A DNA stretch of 64,000 nt from an uncultured Bacteroides sp. (GCF_963677715.1 NZ_OY782495.1:1116001-1180000); one strand, 5' to 3'; shown: positions 37,414-46,491, numbered from the stretch's first letter. Notes: generated by a model not told the origin, from the letters alone. Numbers and translations are program-made.

Positions 37414-37457
37414 CAACTATTCCTAGGGAAGTACACAACTATTCCTAGGGAAGTACA
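37414..37457. repeat. 22-bp perfect tandem duplication
   Basis: The unit CAACTATTCCTAGGGA plus AGTACA occurs twice head to tail. The unit includes the palindrome TTCCTAGGGAA-like core. Its function is unknown. Confidence 0.7.
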
Positions 37458-37530
37458 TTGATTAAAGTCACTCTATTAAATGAAACAAAAGGTTTAACAG
37501 GTTGAAACCAATAGTTTATAGTATTGAAAC

Positions 37531-37581
37531 AATTAGTTTCAACAGGATGAAACTAATTATCTCATCCTGTTGAAACTAATT
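37531..37581. repeat. 20-bp perfect inverted repeat
   Basis: AATTAGTTTCAACAGGATGA (37531-37550) pairs fully with 37562-37581 over an 11-nt loop. The loop and flank repeat the GAAAC motif. The stem would form in either RNA strand. Confidence 0.7.
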
Positions 37582-37627
37582 AAAAAAAGGCGTGAATATT
37601 CCTTTGATAAGGTATATCCACGCTTTT
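37582..37627 (-). terminator. Terminator of valS (works in both directions)
   Basis: GGCGTG-AATATT-CCTT on one side pairs with AAGG-TATAT-CACGC on the other (about 37589-37604 with 37609-37623). A7 on one side and T4 on the other give U-runs on both strands. The valS stop codon is 20 bp away. Confidence 0.7.
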
Positions 37628-37647
37628 AATATATTAATAAAACTGCT

Positions 37648-40275
37648 TTATGCTTTCTTTAAAGCAGCAATGCTATCTTTTAATGAACTGATAATACTTT
37701 CGGCATCGGCTTGTTTCTTGCGTTCCATATCTAAAACAGCAGCAGGGGCGCTGTTGACAAATCTTTCGTTGCTCAACTTTTTCATCACGCCTTGCAGAAA
37801 GCCTTCTTTGTGTTTCAGCTCCACTTCCATGCGGGTTATTTCTGCTTCCACATCAATCATGTTCGTTAAGGGAACGGCAAACTCGAGAGTACCTACCATA
37901 AAGGAGGCGGCACCTTCCGGTTTCGTTTCTACGGAATTGATAGATGATAAATTACACATTTTAGTTAGAACACTGGTAAAAGCACTTATCGGATTTTCTC
38001 CCACAATCTGCAATTCAAGTTCTTCTTTTTGTGCTATATTCTTTTGCATGCGGATGGCGCGGATGTTACTGATTACCTCTTTTACAATGGCAAACAATTC
38101 CATAAATTCGGTATCAACATACGTATCAGCGGGCAAACGTTGAATCATGATGCTTTGATCTTCGTCGCGCTCGTTGGTTTGTTGCCACAATTCTTCGGTG
38201 ATGAAGGGCATAAACGGATGCAGCAATTTAAGCAGGTTATCAAAGAAATAGGTGGTAGAATCATAAACATCCCTACTGATGGGTTGTCCGTAAGCAGGCT
38301 TCACCATTTCGAGATACCAGGAAGAATAGTCATCCCAGAAGAGTTTGTAAACAGCCATTAATGCTTCGCTAAGACGATACTTGCTAAAGAGATCGGCCAT
38401 TTCAACAGCTACCTCGTTTTGTCTGGATTCAAACCAGTGAATGGCAAGGCTGGATGACTCGGGTACTATTCCGCAATCATCTACTTCCCAGCCTTTAATC
38501 AGACGGAAAGCATTCCATATCTTATTGTTGAAGTTACGTCCTTGCTCGCAGAGTGCTTCATCGAAAAGGATATCGTTTCCGGCAGGAGCGGCAAGCATCA
38601 TTCCCATGCGCACGCCATCGGCTCCGAATTGTTCGATCAGATTCAACGGATCGGGCGAATTGCCTAGCGACTTAGACATCTTACGTCCTTGTTTGTCGCG
38701 TACGATGCCGGTGAAGTAGACATTCTTAAACGGCATCTTGCCTTCGTATTCGTAGCCGGACATAATCATGCGGGCCACCCAGAAGAAAATAATGTCGGGT
38801 CCCGTTACAAGATCGCTCGTGGGGTAGTAATAGTTAATCTCTTCGTTGCCGGGGTTGTTGATGCCGTCAAACAAAGAGATGGGCCACAGCCAGGAAGAGA
38901 ACCAGGTATCGAGGCAATCTTCATCCTGACGAAGATCGGCAAGGGTAAGGTTTGCATTGCCTGTTTTCTCTTGTGCCAACTTTAGTGCTTCAGCTTCGCT
39001 GGTAGCCACCACGTAGCCGCCTTCGGGCAGGAAGTAGGCCGGTATGCGGTGCCCCCACCACAATTGGCGGCTGATGCACCAGTCTTTTATATTCTCTAGC
39101 CAATGGCTATAGGTATTCTTGTATTTGGCGGGGTAAAACTTGATGTCGTCGTTCATCACCGGATCAAGAGCTATCTTGGCAAGGTGCTCCATCTTGAGGA
39201 ACCATTGCATGGAGAGTTTAGGTTCAATGACTACGTTGGTACGTTCTGAATAGCCCACTTTATTGGTGTAAGCTTCTACTTTATCTAACAAACCGGCAGC
39301 CGCAAGGTCTTTTTCTATCTGCTTGCGCACGGCAAAGCGATCTTGACCCACATAGAGTCCGGCAGCTTCGCTAAGTGTTCCGTTATCATTGAAGATGTCG
39401 ATGGTCTGGAGGTTGTATTTCTCGCCCAGCATATAGTCGTTTACATCGTGTGCAGGGGTTACCTTGAGGCAACCGGTACCGAACTCAATATCTACATACT
39501 CATCTTCGATAACGGGGATGACACGGTTTACCAAGGGAACAATTACTTTCTTGCCTTTCAGGTGTTGGTTCTTAGGGTCGTTGGGGTTGATGCACATGGC
39601 GGTATCGCCCATGATTGTTTCGGGACGGGTAGTTGCCACAACGGCATATCCGTCTTCGCCCTCAATTTTATAACGGAGATAGAACAGTTTGCTGTGTTCT
39701 TCTTTATAAATTACTTCTTCGTCTGACAGGGCGGTTAAGGCTTGCGGATCCCAGTTAACCATGCGCACTCCGCGATAGATAAGCCCTTTTTTGTAGAGGT
39801 CGACAAATACTTTCAGTACGCTTTCGCTGCGCTCTTTGTCCATGGTAAAGGCAGTACGATCCCAGTCGCACGAGGCGCCGAGTTTGCGTAGTTGCTTTAA
39901 GATGATGCCGCCATGTTCGTCTGTCCACTCCCAGGCATGTTTCAAGAATTCATCACGGGTGAGGTCGGTTTTCTTAATGCCTTGAGCAGCGAGGCGGTTT
40001 ACCACTTTGGCTTCGGTGGCTATGGAAGCATGGTCGGTACCGGGCACCCAGCAGGCATTCTTGCCTTCCATGCGGGCACGGCGCACGAGGATATCTTGTA
40101 TGGTATTATTAAGCATGTGTCCCATGTGCAGCACACCGGTTACATTGGGGGGAGGAATGACGATGGTATACGGCTCACGCCCGTCTGGTTTCGAACTGAA
40201 TAATTTATGATCCATCCAATATTGATACCACTTCTCCTCTACGTCTGCGGGATTGTACTTGCTTGCTAATTCCAT
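37648..40275 (-). CDS. valS: Valine-tRNA ligase
   Basis: Class I aminoacyl-tRNA synthetase that charges tRNA-Val and edits threonine. The 875 residues have [13 protein letters not shown] (HIGH motif, 50-53), an editing domain (about 190-340, with [13 protein letters not shown] and [12 protein letters not shown]), and KMSKS (532-536). An anticodon-binding domain precedes a C-terminal coiled coil (last about 60 residues, [19 protein letters not shown]). All signatures are intact. It is monocistronic, with a -7 box at 40346-40353. Confidence 0.97.
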   Translation of the reverse strand: MELASKYNPADVEEKWYQYWMDHKLFSSKPDGREPYTIVIPPPNVTGVLHMGHMLNNTIQDILVRRARMEGKNACWVPGTDHASIATEAKVVNRLAAQGIKKTDLTRDEFLKHAWEWTDEHGGIILKQLRKLGASCDWDRTAFTMDKERSESVLKVFVDLYKKGLIYRGVRMVNWDPQALTALSDEEVIYKEEHSKLFYLRYKIEGEDGYAVVATTRPETIMGDTAMCINPNDPKNQHLKGKKVIVPLVNRVIPVIEDEYVDIEFGTGCLKVTPAHDVNDYMLGEKYNLQTIDIFNDNGTLSEAAGLYVGQDRFAVRKQIEKDLAAAGLLDKVEAYTNKVGYSERTNVVIEPKLSMQWFLKMEHLAKIALDPVMNDDIKFYPAKYKNTYSHWLENIKDWCISRQLWWGHRIPAYFLPEGGYVVATSEAEALKLAQEKTGNANLTLADLRQDEDCLDTWFSSWLWPISLFDGINNPGNEEINYYYPTSDLVTGPDIIFFWVARMIMSGYEYEGKMPFKNVYFTGIVRDKQGRKMSKSLGNSPDPLNLIEQFGADGVRMGMMLAAPAGNDILFDEALCEQGRNFNNKIWNAFRLIKGWEVDDCGIVPESSSLAIHWFESRQNEVAVEMADLFSKYRLSEALMAVYKLFWDDYSSWYLEMVKPAYGQPISRDVYDSTTYFFDNLLKLLHPFMPFITEELWQQTNERDEDQSIMIQRLPADTYVDTEFMELFAIVKEVISNIRAIRMQKNIAQKEELELQIVGENPISAFTSVLTKMCNLSSINSVETKPEGAASFMVGTLEFAVPLTNMIDVEAEITRMEVELKHKEGFLQGVMKKLSNERFVNSAPAAVLDMERKKQADAESIISSLKDSIAALKKA

Positions 40276-40345
40276 GTTGATTCTATCTGTTAATAATTAA
40301 TGGCTACCGATTAATGTTACCACCTGATTCATAATATAATGGGCG

Positions 40346-40353
40346 CAAAATTA
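40346..40353 (-). promoter_or_regulatory. -7 box of valS
   Basis: Minus strand TAATTTTG fits TAnnTTTG. It lies about 70 bp before the ATG, long enough for a short leader, but I see no T-box structure (not expected in Bacteroidota). Confidence 0.4.
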
Positions 40354-40528
40354 ATAAATAAAACACCAAATCGTGCCACTCTCTGTCTGTTTCTGTGCAC
40401 CGAAAGAGAATTAAAAGCCTGCATGCGGGGCTGCGAGGTAAAAATGATTCAGGCAAAATAGCAAGAGCCTGTGAAATGTAATAGTATAAAAATAAAAGTA
40501 AAATGCTGCAAGGCGTTGAATAATTGCA

Positions 40529-40536
40529 TATTTTTG
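40529..40536 (+). promoter_or_regulatory. -7 box of the DUF3810/mazG operon
   Basis: TATTTTTG fits TAnnTTTG, 24 bp before the ATG at 40560. Confidence 0.45.
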
Positions 40537-40559
40537 TTCTCCGATAAAAGAAGCGAAAA

Positions 40560-41651
40560 ATGAAACGAAGTTCCATCATACGATATGTAGTTTTAGGCTT
40601 ATTACTGCTCACGGTGTGGATTACCCAAAACAGTGCGGCCATGGGCGAAGGATATGCCCGGTCGGTATACCCTGTCATTGCGTTTTGCCTTTCTTCTTTT
40701 TCACATCTTCTGCCTTTCTCTTTGGGCGATTTATTTATAACGCTGAGCATAGCAGGGGTGATTTTATATCCCGTCTATGCCCGATACAAAAAAAGAGCAT
40801 GGAAAAAGATCATACTGCAAGATGCGGAGTATCTGCTTTGGATATATGTGTGGTTCTATCTGGCGTGGGGACTGAATTATTCGCAAAAGAATTTTTATGA
40901 ACGAACCGGAACGGAACACGTAGCTTATACCGCCCAAAGTTTTAAAGCGTTTGCATTCGAATACGTCCAGACTCTAAATAAAGCCTACACCCCTCCCCCT
41001 GTGAAGGTTAATAAAGAGATGGTGGCTCGCGAAGTAGTAAGCGGGTATAACCGTATATGCGATTCTATAGGCCTCAACCGCCCGTTCGCCTCATCGCCCA
41101 AAGTAAAGACGATGTTGTTTAGCCGGGTTAGCGCGGCTGTAGGGATTACCGGATATATGGGGCCGTTTTTCTGTGAATTCAATCTGAATAAGAATTTACT
41201 TCCTGTAGAGTATGCAGCAACTTACGCACATGAATTATCTCACCTGCTGGGCATCACCAACGAAGCGGAGGCCAATTTTTATGCGTATGAGGTTTGCATC
41301 CGGTCTTCCGATCCTTCCATCCGTTTCAGCGGTTACTTCTCAATATTAAACCATGTGCTGAGAAATGCAAAAGGAGTATTGTCGGCAGAGGAATACGAGG
41401 AGTTGGTAAAACAAATTCGTCCCGGAGTAAAGAAGCTGGCAGAAGATGATTATAATCACTGGATGGCGATGTATAGCCCGATAATAGGAGATGCACAAGA
41501 CTGGATATACGATTTGTACCTAAAGGGGAACAAGATAAAAAGCGGCCGGAAAAATTACTCGGAAGTAGTGGGACTACTTATATCGTGGAGGGAGAAAATG
41601 AACATACAAGCGTTGAGAACAATCATAATTAAGAATAAATATGCACACTAA
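40560..41651 (+). CDS. DUF3810 membrane protein with HExxH motif
   Basis: The 363 residues have three N-terminal membrane segments (about 7-25, 34-72 in part, 90-108). The soluble domain carries a zinc-protease-like motif AHELSHLLG (His224, Glu225, His228), followed by EAEANFYA with a possible third ligand (Glu237). DUF3810 is a Bacteroidota/Firmicutes family; its function is unknown, though the motif suggests a gluzincin protease facing the periplasm or cytoplasm. The last 11 bases overlap mazG, so translation is probably coupled. Confidence 0.8.
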   Translation: MKRSSIIRYVVLGLLLLTVWITQNSAAMGEGYARSVYPVIAFCLSSFSHLLPFSLGDLFITLSIAGVILYPVYARYKKRAWKKIILQDAEYLLWIYVWFYLAWGLNYSQKNFYERTGTEHVAYTAQSFKAFAFEYVQTLNKAYTPPPVKVNKEMVAREVVSGYNRICDSIGLNRPFASSPKVKTMLFSRVSAAVGITGYMGPFFCEFNLNKNLLPVEYAATYAHELSHLLGITNEAEANFYAYEVCIRSSDPSIRFSGYFSILNHVLRNAKGVLSAEEYEELVKQIRPGVKKLAEDDYNHWMAMYSPIIGDAQDWIYDLYLKGNKIKSGRKNYSEVVGLLISWREKMNIQALRTIIIKNKYAH

Positions 41652-42426
41652 AGAAGAAAAGATGGAAGCCTTCGGGCGTTTCCTCGACATACTGGATGAG
41701 TTGCGGGTGAAGTGCCCGTGGGACAGGAAGCAAACGAACGAGAGCCTGCGACCGAACACAATAGAAGAAACATACGAGCTTTGCGATGCGCTGATGCGTG
41801 ATGATAAAAAGGAGATTTGCAAGGAGTTGGGCGATGTACTGTTGCATGTGGGTTTCTATGCTAAGATAGGTTCGGAAACAGGAGATTTTGATATGAAGGA
41901 TGTATGCGACCGCCTGTGCGAGAAACTTATTTACCGCCACCCGCATGTGTTTGGGGAGGTAAAAGCGGAAACTGCCGGACAGGTGTCGGACAACTGGGAG
42001 CAACTGAAGTTGAAAGAAAAGGATGGCAACAAGAGTGTGTTAAGTGGTGTGCCGGCTGCCCTGCCTTCACTAATTAAAGCGTACAGGATGCAAGACAAAG
42101 CACGGCACGTGGGGTTCGACTGGCAAGAGAAAGAGCAGGTATGGGACAAGGTGAAAGAGGAGTTCGACGAGCTGCAAGCAGAAATTGCCGTCATGGATAA
42201 GGACAAGGCGGAAGGAGAGTTCGGCGATTTGTTTTTCAGTATCATCAATGCTGCCCGCCTTTACGGCATCGACCCCGACAATGCGCTGGAACGCACCAAC
42301 CAGAAGTTCATCCGCCGCTTTAACTATTTGGAGGAACGAACAATTAAAGTGAGCCGCAACCTTAAAGACATGACACTCGAAGAAATGGACGTGTTTTGGG
42401 AGGAAGCAAAAAAGCAGGGATTATAA
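41641..42426 (+). CDS. mazG: Nucleoside triphosphate pyrophosphohydrolase MazG
   Basis: All-alpha NTP pyrophosphatase that hydrolyses (d)NTPs to the monophosphate and cleans the nucleotide pool. The 261 residues contain two MazG-like repeats. The first has CPWDRKQTNESLRPNTIEETYEL and KELGDVLLHV (metal Glu/Asp). The second has EEFDELQ and EGEFGDLFFSI. This is the full-length, two-domain form. Its ATG overlaps the DUF3810 stop region by 11 bp, so the two share an operon. A strong terminator follows. Confidence 0.95.
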   Translation: MHTKEEKMEAFGRFLDILDELRVKCPWDRKQTNESLRPNTIEETYELCDALMRDDKKEICKELGDVLLHVGFYAKIGSETGDFDMKDVCDRLCEKLIYRHPHVFGEVKAETAGQVSDNWEQLKLKEKDGNKSVLSGVPAALPSLIKAYRMQDKARHVGFDWQEKEQVWDKVKEEFDELQAEIAVMDKDKAEGEFGDLFFSIINAARLYGIDPDNALERTNQKFIRRFNYLEERTIKVSRNLKDMTLEEMDVFWEEAKKQGL

Positions 42427-42462
42427 AAAGAGATAATCAATGCCATGACATAAAGGGATTAT

Positions 42463-42517
42463 AAAAAAGTAGTCTGCACTGTTCTTCTTTCGGAAGAGCG
42501 TTGCAGACTACTTTTTT
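42463..42517. terminator. Bidirectional terminator, mazG / CsgG operon
   Basis: A 16-bp perfect inverted repeat (42463-42478 and 42502-42517), AAAAAAGTAGTCTGCA with its complement, has inner pairing around CTTCTTTCGGAAGAG. It ends mazG (+) and the CsgG operon (-). Confidence 0.9.
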
Positions 42518-42564
42518 ATGTTATGGGTCGAGATGTTTATCCCGCAGAAGTATTTTGAACGTTT

Positions 42565-43251
42565 TTATTGGCTCACTGTTCCCGAAAAGTTAGCACCTCC
42601 GGCTCCTACATTTTGGTCTTTATCAAACATGGGCGAATATTTGCCGTCGGGCAAATCGTGAAGAACAAAATTATTGCAACGGCGGGCGGCAATCACTTTG
42701 TCGGTCAGCGCGGTATTAATAGCCGATGCAGCCATATCAACCAATGCGCCAAGTAGCCCGGCACTATTACCGGAGTTGATACTGGTATTCACGTTAAGCC
42801 TGCCTTTACGGCTAAACAACACTTCATTGGTGGTAGTCGACTTCAAAATGTATTCAATATCGACAGTGATTGTGTTGCCCATCGTAGATTTACTCCATTC
42901 ATTAATCACCGTAAACAGTGCAACATCGGCACCAAAAACGTTTTTGAAAGAAGCCAGATTACCATCGAGGAACAATTCACTATCATAAGCACTTTCGCTT
43001 TTCAGCAAATCCATTGCCAAAAACGGGGAGATAACGTAGTATCCTTTCTCACAAAGAGGAACCATCATGGAGGTATAGAAGTATTCTTTGGCTTCTACAT
43101 TAACGGTTTTATTAATTGGCGGCATCACCAAAATAGTGACGGGCTTATCAGTGTACATCTTAGGATAGCTCTTCCCACGCGTAAAATTAGTGCTACTACC
43201 GCACGAGGCTAACAACATTGCTATAAATGCAAAGTATATGTATTTTTTCAT
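42565..43251 (-). CDS. GNA1162/DUF799-family lipoprotein
   Basis: The 228 residues have a lipobox LLASC (Cys17), then VTILVMPPINKTVNVEAKEYFY, the hallmark of the DUF799 (GNA1162) family, and a later GADVALFTVINEW. DUF799 proteins commonly sit next to CsgG-type and DUF4810 proteins, as here. The fold resembles CsgG-like periplasmic domains; the role is unproven. It is the last gene of a four-gene operon; its ATG overlaps the DUF4810 stop by 4 bp. Confidence 0.82.
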   Translation of the reverse strand: MKKYIYFAFIAMLLASCGSSTNFTRGKSYPKMYTDKPVTILVMPPINKTVNVEAKEYFYTSMMVPLCEKGYYVISPFLAMDLLKSESAYDSELFLDGNLASFKNVFGADVALFTVINEWSKSTMGNTITVDIEYILKSTTTNEVLFSRKGRLNVNTSINSGNSAGLLGALVDMAASAINTALTDKVIAARRCNNFVLHDLPDGKYSPMFDKDQNVGAGGANFSGTVSQ

Positions 43252-43592
43252 TTTGAGAATTGATTAATAAGACGATCCATAAACACGGCCGATTCGGGAT
43301 AAAGTTCTTTCTCTTTCTGAAGCATGGCGATGCCTTGCTCCTTTTTCCCGTTTTGAAGCAGAAAATAACCGTACTCGCCACAAATGCCCGGAGCGATTAC
43401 GCGCCTGGAACCATTTGGCTTGTTTATCATGGCTTCATAGGTCTTCATCAGATGTTCCGTAGCTTCCGGTGTCTGCTTTTTATAATATTTGTAAGATGCG
43501 TCTACATAATCATTCCAATTATAAAGACTACCGGTAGTGGTGCACGAAGCAAATCCGGCAGCCACGATGAGCAACATTAAATACTTCCTCAT
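43248..43592 (-). CDS. DUF4810-family lipoprotein
   Basis: The 114 residues have a lipobox GFASC (Cys17) and the opening LYNWNDYVDASYKYYKKQTPE, which is the DUF4810 signature. The rest is TPR-like helices (YGYFLLQNGKKEQGIAMLQKE). It overlaps the next gene by 4 bp and the previous one by 4 bp, so the operon is translationally coupled. It probably acts with the CsgG and DUF799 partners at the outer membrane. Confidence 0.82.
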   Translation of the reverse strand: MRKYLMLLIVAAGFASCTTTGSLYNWNDYVDASYKYYKKQTPEATEHLMKTYEAMINKPNGSRRVIAPGICGEYGYFLLQNGKKEQGIAMLQKEKELYPESAVFMDRLINQFSK

Positions 43593-43927
43593 GGTAATAT
43601 TACTTTTTTAGTTTCCTGAGCGGATAAGAATAAATCACGTTCGAAAAGAATCTTATTACTTTGTTTTACCACAACATGGCGCTTGCCCGTAGCTACCGCA
43701 TAGGTGTTACCTTTAATAGTATATTTCTTTTCTTTCACCACTTTGGCATCAAACACAGTGGAACCATCTATTGTAACACTAACCGGAACGTCGTATTTGT
43801 TAGTAGACACAAAATACAAATAGGCCTGATCGGAAAGTCCCTGGCTGGAGGCTATATTACCTACTTTACATCCCGTAAGCAGCAGGCACAGGCCCAGAAA
43901 AGAGCCGAGAAATAGTTTAGCTTTCAT
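43589..43927 (-). CDS. Small hypothetical lipoprotein of the CsgG operon
   Basis: The 112 residues have a lipobox LLTGC (Cys20) and a short beta-rich body (VPVSVTIDGSTVFDAKVV, then YAVATGKRHVVVKQSN). I do not recognise a named family. It is inserted between csgG (1-bp overlap) and DUF4810 (4-bp overlap), whereas the usual set has only three genes. It could be a Bacteroidota-specific fourth partner. Confidence 0.7.
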   Translation of the reverse strand: MKAKLFLGSFLGLCLLLTGCKVGNIASSQGLSDQAYLYFVSTNKYDVPVSVTIDGSTVFDAKVVKEKKYTIKGNTYAVATGKRHVVVKQSNKILFERDLFLSAQETKKVILP

Positions 43928-44853
43928 TATTTAATCTCCTCTATATAATAGTCTTGCAATTTAGATCCGTCTATATTTCCTTCTTTGAAGGTTACCATAG
44001 AATATTCTGCCTCCGGGGTATCTCCACCAACAGAAACAACCTCTACTTTACCTACCGTTTTTCCGGGAAGTTCTATATTGATGCCCGTCTGAGGGTTCTT
44101 AACTGTTTTGCCTTTTGACTTAACAGCAAATACATCGCCAACCGAAATGCCCTGAGAAGCTCCACCCGAAACAATTACGGCGTCATTATCATAAGAAAGG
44201 AAGTAGGCTCTCCATGGCTTATTGGTACATTTATTGATTATATTCTCCACCAACTGGGAAATAGCGGCAGAAATAGCTTTATCGCTAAGGGTTGCATCAA
44301 AATCGGCTCTTCCGCCAAGGCCCATCGTTGTCTTTGTCTTCTCTTCGGCATCGCCTTTGGCTTCATCCGAATAGATAATGAGGCCTGTGGAAACATCAAT
44401 CAAGCGAATGCTTACGGCAGCTTCAACAATCTGGGTTTTAGTTGTAGAAAACAATTTAGCATCACCAATATTTTTACGACCGAACTGGGTAATAGAACCC
44501 ACAATCAGATAATCAGCACCAATTTTCTGAAAGCCGCCGTCGGAAGTACTTGCTTCAGCCAGTAACTTATCCATATCGTTGCGTTCCAGTAAGATAAACT
44601 TTCCGGAAGCAGCCAATTTAGCCGAAAGGATATCCAGAGCTTGCTTGCCCATCGGGTCGTTTTCCTTATCATAAAACAAACCTTTGGCATACTGCGTTTC
44701 ATTGGAGAATCGGCCAATAGCCACTTTCCGTTTCAACGTTTTCGCCGTTTCAGACTGTGAAGCAGTGGCCGGCTCTACTTCTATAACCTTTCGCTGCGCA
44801 TATATGCCAACCGCAACATACATAAACAAAAGAATAAAAATGTACCTTTTCAT
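43927..44853 (-). CDS. CsgG/HfaB-family protein
   Basis: CsgG-type proteins form or resemble outer-membrane secretion/assembly complexes. From the ATG at 44853 the protein is 308 residues. A cleavable signal (about 1-20, ending GIYAQ) has no cysteine, unlike E. coli CsgG. The domain begins KRKVAIGRFSNET and includes ILLERNDMDKLLAE, GADYLIVGSITQFG and AVSIRLIDVSTGLIIYSDEAKG, all CsgG family markers. A longer frame from 44874 (TTG) would precede the signal. It is the first gene of the four-gene operon, with three lipoproteins downstream. Confidence 0.87.
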   Translation of the reverse strand: MKRYIFILLFMYVAVGIYAQRKVIEVEPATASQSETAKTLKRKVAIGRFSNETQYAKGLFYDKENDPMGKQALDILSAKLAASGKFILLERNDMDKLLAEASTSDGGFQKIGADYLIVGSITQFGRKNIGDAKLFSTTKTQIVEAAVSIRLIDVSTGLIIYSDEAKGDAEEKTKTTMGLGGRADFDATLSDKAISAAISQLVENIINKCTNKPWRAYFLSYDNDAVIVSGGASQGISVGDVFAVKSKGKTVKNPQTGINIELPGKTVGKVEVVSVGGDTPEAEYSMVTFKEGNIDGSKLQDYYIEEIK

Positions 44854-44945
44854 AAGCATCTTAATTTTAAACAACTATTATGCCCACAAAATAAGCACAT
44901 AAAATTAAATTATCCCAATATTTCATTTGAAAAATTGAGATAAAC

Positions 44946-44976
44946 AAAAAAAAGCCGGAATATTATTCCGACTTTT
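44946..44976 (-). terminator. Terminator after the ECF sigma operon
   Basis: CGGAATA (44956-44962) pairs with TATTCCG (44964-44970) around a single base, with flanking A/T pairs and one mismatch. The A8 run at 44946-44953 gives a U-run on the minus strand. It lies 53 bp below the stop codon at 45029. Confidence 0.55.
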
Positions 44977-45028
44977 CATAAAGTTGTTTCTGTTTTCTGC
45001 CGTACTTCAGCTATAGCTTCCGCTAAAA

Positions 45029-45481
45029 TCATTTCCGGTGTTTATCATCACGGTTCATTCCCTTCAATAGTTCACGATGAAAACGCATTTCGGCCTTTTG
45101 CACCATATATATTTTCCGCGAAGATAATATACCTTTGAACCTGCGAAAATAAGCTTTTTCAAGCTTGTCGGAAGCGATCCGTAAATCATATATTTTTTCA
45201 ATAATCTCATCATATTGAGCTTCGGTGGTTTTATCATCTTTTCCTTTACGAAACAAGTTCCACGCCTGATCGTTAATTTCCTTCTTCTTGTCTTGCAATT
45301 CAAAATAAACAGGAAAGAAAGCTCCGGCTTCTTCTCTGGACAATTTAGCAGCTTCAGTTATAAAAGCTTCTTGCTTTGCCTTAAATTCATCAGGGGTCAA
45401 GTGTTGATCCTCTCTTTCAACAGCCAAAAGCTGAGAGGCAGACGCACAAACAAAAAATAATAGAATAAATAGTTTCTTCAT
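45029..45481 (-). CDS. Spy/CpxP-like periplasmic hypothetical protein
   Basis: From the ATG at 45481 the protein is 150 residues: a signal peptide (to about 20, ending LLAVE), then a helical charged body with repeated E/K/R, including LSREEAGAFFPVYFELQDKKK and RRFKGILSSRKIYMVQKAEMRF. The layout recalls Spy/CpxP-like periplasmic chaperones or metal sensors, but I see no LTxxQ motif, so the name is only suggestive. It is the third gene after the sigma factor and the TM protein (12-bp gap). Confidence 0.65.
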   Translation of the reverse strand: MKKLFILLFFVCASASQLLAVEREDQHLTPDEFKAKQEAFITEAAKLSREEAGAFFPVYFELQDKKKEINDQAWNLFRKGKDDKTTEAQYDEIIEKIYDLRIASDKLEKAYFRRFKGILSSRKIYMVQKAEMRFHRELLKGMNRDDKHRK

Positions 45482-45502
45482 CTTAGTCAAAATCTGTTTG
45501 GT

Positions 45503-45889
45503 TTAATTTACGTTCTCACTCGCATCCGTAAGATAGACGTACAAAGAGTAATCATCCAGCATAGAATGATCGAGTATAGTATCAATGTATTCATCGGAAG
45601 CAGGCTCTGTCATTTCCGTTTCAGCCGCTACGGCTTCATCTTTCGCTGACTTATTATTATCAGACGAAGCCACTCGGATGATAAGTGCTGCTCCGATAAA
45701 CATGGCCGCCATGTATATCCATGGCTTTACTTTATTCCACATCGTAGGTTCTTTTTCAACAAAGACAGACTTCTCTTTTTCCGGAAGCTTATTCATCACC
45801 TCTGAAGTTAAATTTTCAAAGTAACCTTCGGGCACCGTAAAATGATTATCCGTGCCCACTTTTCTCAATATGTTATCTTCTTCTTTCAT
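45503..45889 (-). CDS. Single-TM protein, putative anti-sigma partner
   Basis: The 128 residues have an N-terminal acidic/polar region (FTVPEGYFENLTSEVMNKLPE), one membrane helix (about 53-70) and an acidic periplasmic tail. No named domain is visible. Position (50 bp after an ECF sigma gene, same strand) and topology suggest an anti-sigma role, but there is no zinc-binding HxxxCxxC, so this is inference. Confidence 0.6.
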   Translation of the reverse strand: MKEEDNILRKVGTDNHFTVPEGYFENLTSEVMNKLPEKEKSVFVEKEPTMWNKVKPWIYMAAMFIGAALIIRVASSDNNKSAKDEAVAAETEMTEPASDEYIDTILDHSMLDDYSLYVYLTDASENVN

Positions 45890-45939
45890 TTGTTATCCTC
45901 CTTCTCTACTGACTTTAGACTTTTCATGATTCAAAAGGT

Positions 45940-46491
45940 TTAATCTTCTTCTTCCAAAAATTTCTCTATTTTCTTCACTGCATGATGATAAGAAGCTTTT
46001 AGAGCACCCACGGATGTACCAAGTATTTCCGACATTTCTTCGTATTTCATCTCCTGGTAATATTTCAGATTAAAAACCATACGCTGCTTCTCGGGCAAAG
46101 AGATGAGCGCTTTTTGCAACAATAGTTCTATATGATCTCCCGAAAAATAAGGGTCACTTTCCAGCTGCTGAACAGCCATCGCTTCCGAATCGTCAATCGT
46201 CACAGTACTTACAGCCCGCTGTTTATTGAGGAAAGTGAGGCATTCATTAAGAGCGATGCGGTAAAGCCACGTAGAAAGTTTTGCCTCTGCACGGAAATAA
46301 TCTATATTCGTCCATGCTTTAATAAATGTGTTTTGAAGTATATCATTAGCATCATCATGAGAAAGCACCATACGACGAATCTGCCAATACAACTGCTCGC
46401 TATATTGCGCAACAATCATCTCAAATCCTTTTTTCTGCGTACCTGCTTCCTGAAGAAGTGCCAGTACCTCGCGTTCGCTATAAGGGCTCAT
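45940..46491 (-). CDS. ECF-type RNA polymerase sigma factor
   Basis: Alternative sigma factor of 183 residues. Region 2 shows DANDILQNTFIKAWTNIDYFRAEAKLSTWLYRIALNE, and region 4 shows LPEKQRMVFNLKYYQEMKYEEMSEILGTSVGALKASYHHAVKK. Both are complete. It heads a three-gene operon with a TM protein and a Spy-like protein, the usual arrangement for envelope-stress sensing. The upstream region shows no TAnnTTTG box, so it may be autoregulated. Confidence 0.92.
   Translation of the reverse strand: MSPYSEREVLALLQEAGTQKKGFEMIVAQYSEQLYWQIRRMVLSHDDANDILQNTFIKAWTNIDYFRAEAKLSTWLYRIALNECLTFLNKQRAVSTVTIDDSEAMAVQQLESDPYFSGDHIELLLQKALISLPEKQRMVFNLKYYQEMKYEEMSEILGTSVGALKASYHHAVKKIEKFLEEED

Larger units (their letters stand above)
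37198..37647. other. Repeat-rich convergent intergenic region
   Basis: This lies between two converging genes. It holds a 22-bp perfect tandem repeat (37414-37435 and 37436-37457), several GTTGAAAC/GAAACTAATT motifs, and a 20-bp perfect inverted repeat (37531-37550 and 37562-37581). The valS terminator follows at 37582-37627. No gene is supported. Confidence 0.6.

Noticed and set aside
37414-37457. Tandem 22-bp repeat as a CRISPR array
   Set aside because: The units are directly adjacent with no spacers, there are only two, and no cas genes are present.
37592-38143. Long plus-strand frame across the 3' part of valS
   Set aside because: It lies almost wholly inside valS on the opposite strand, with no motifs or promoter; a shadow of the valS codon pattern.
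40304-40750. 148-codon minus-strand frame upstream of valS
   Set aside because: It overlaps the promoters and the 5' part of DUF3810, has no signal or domain, and its sequence is not protein-like.
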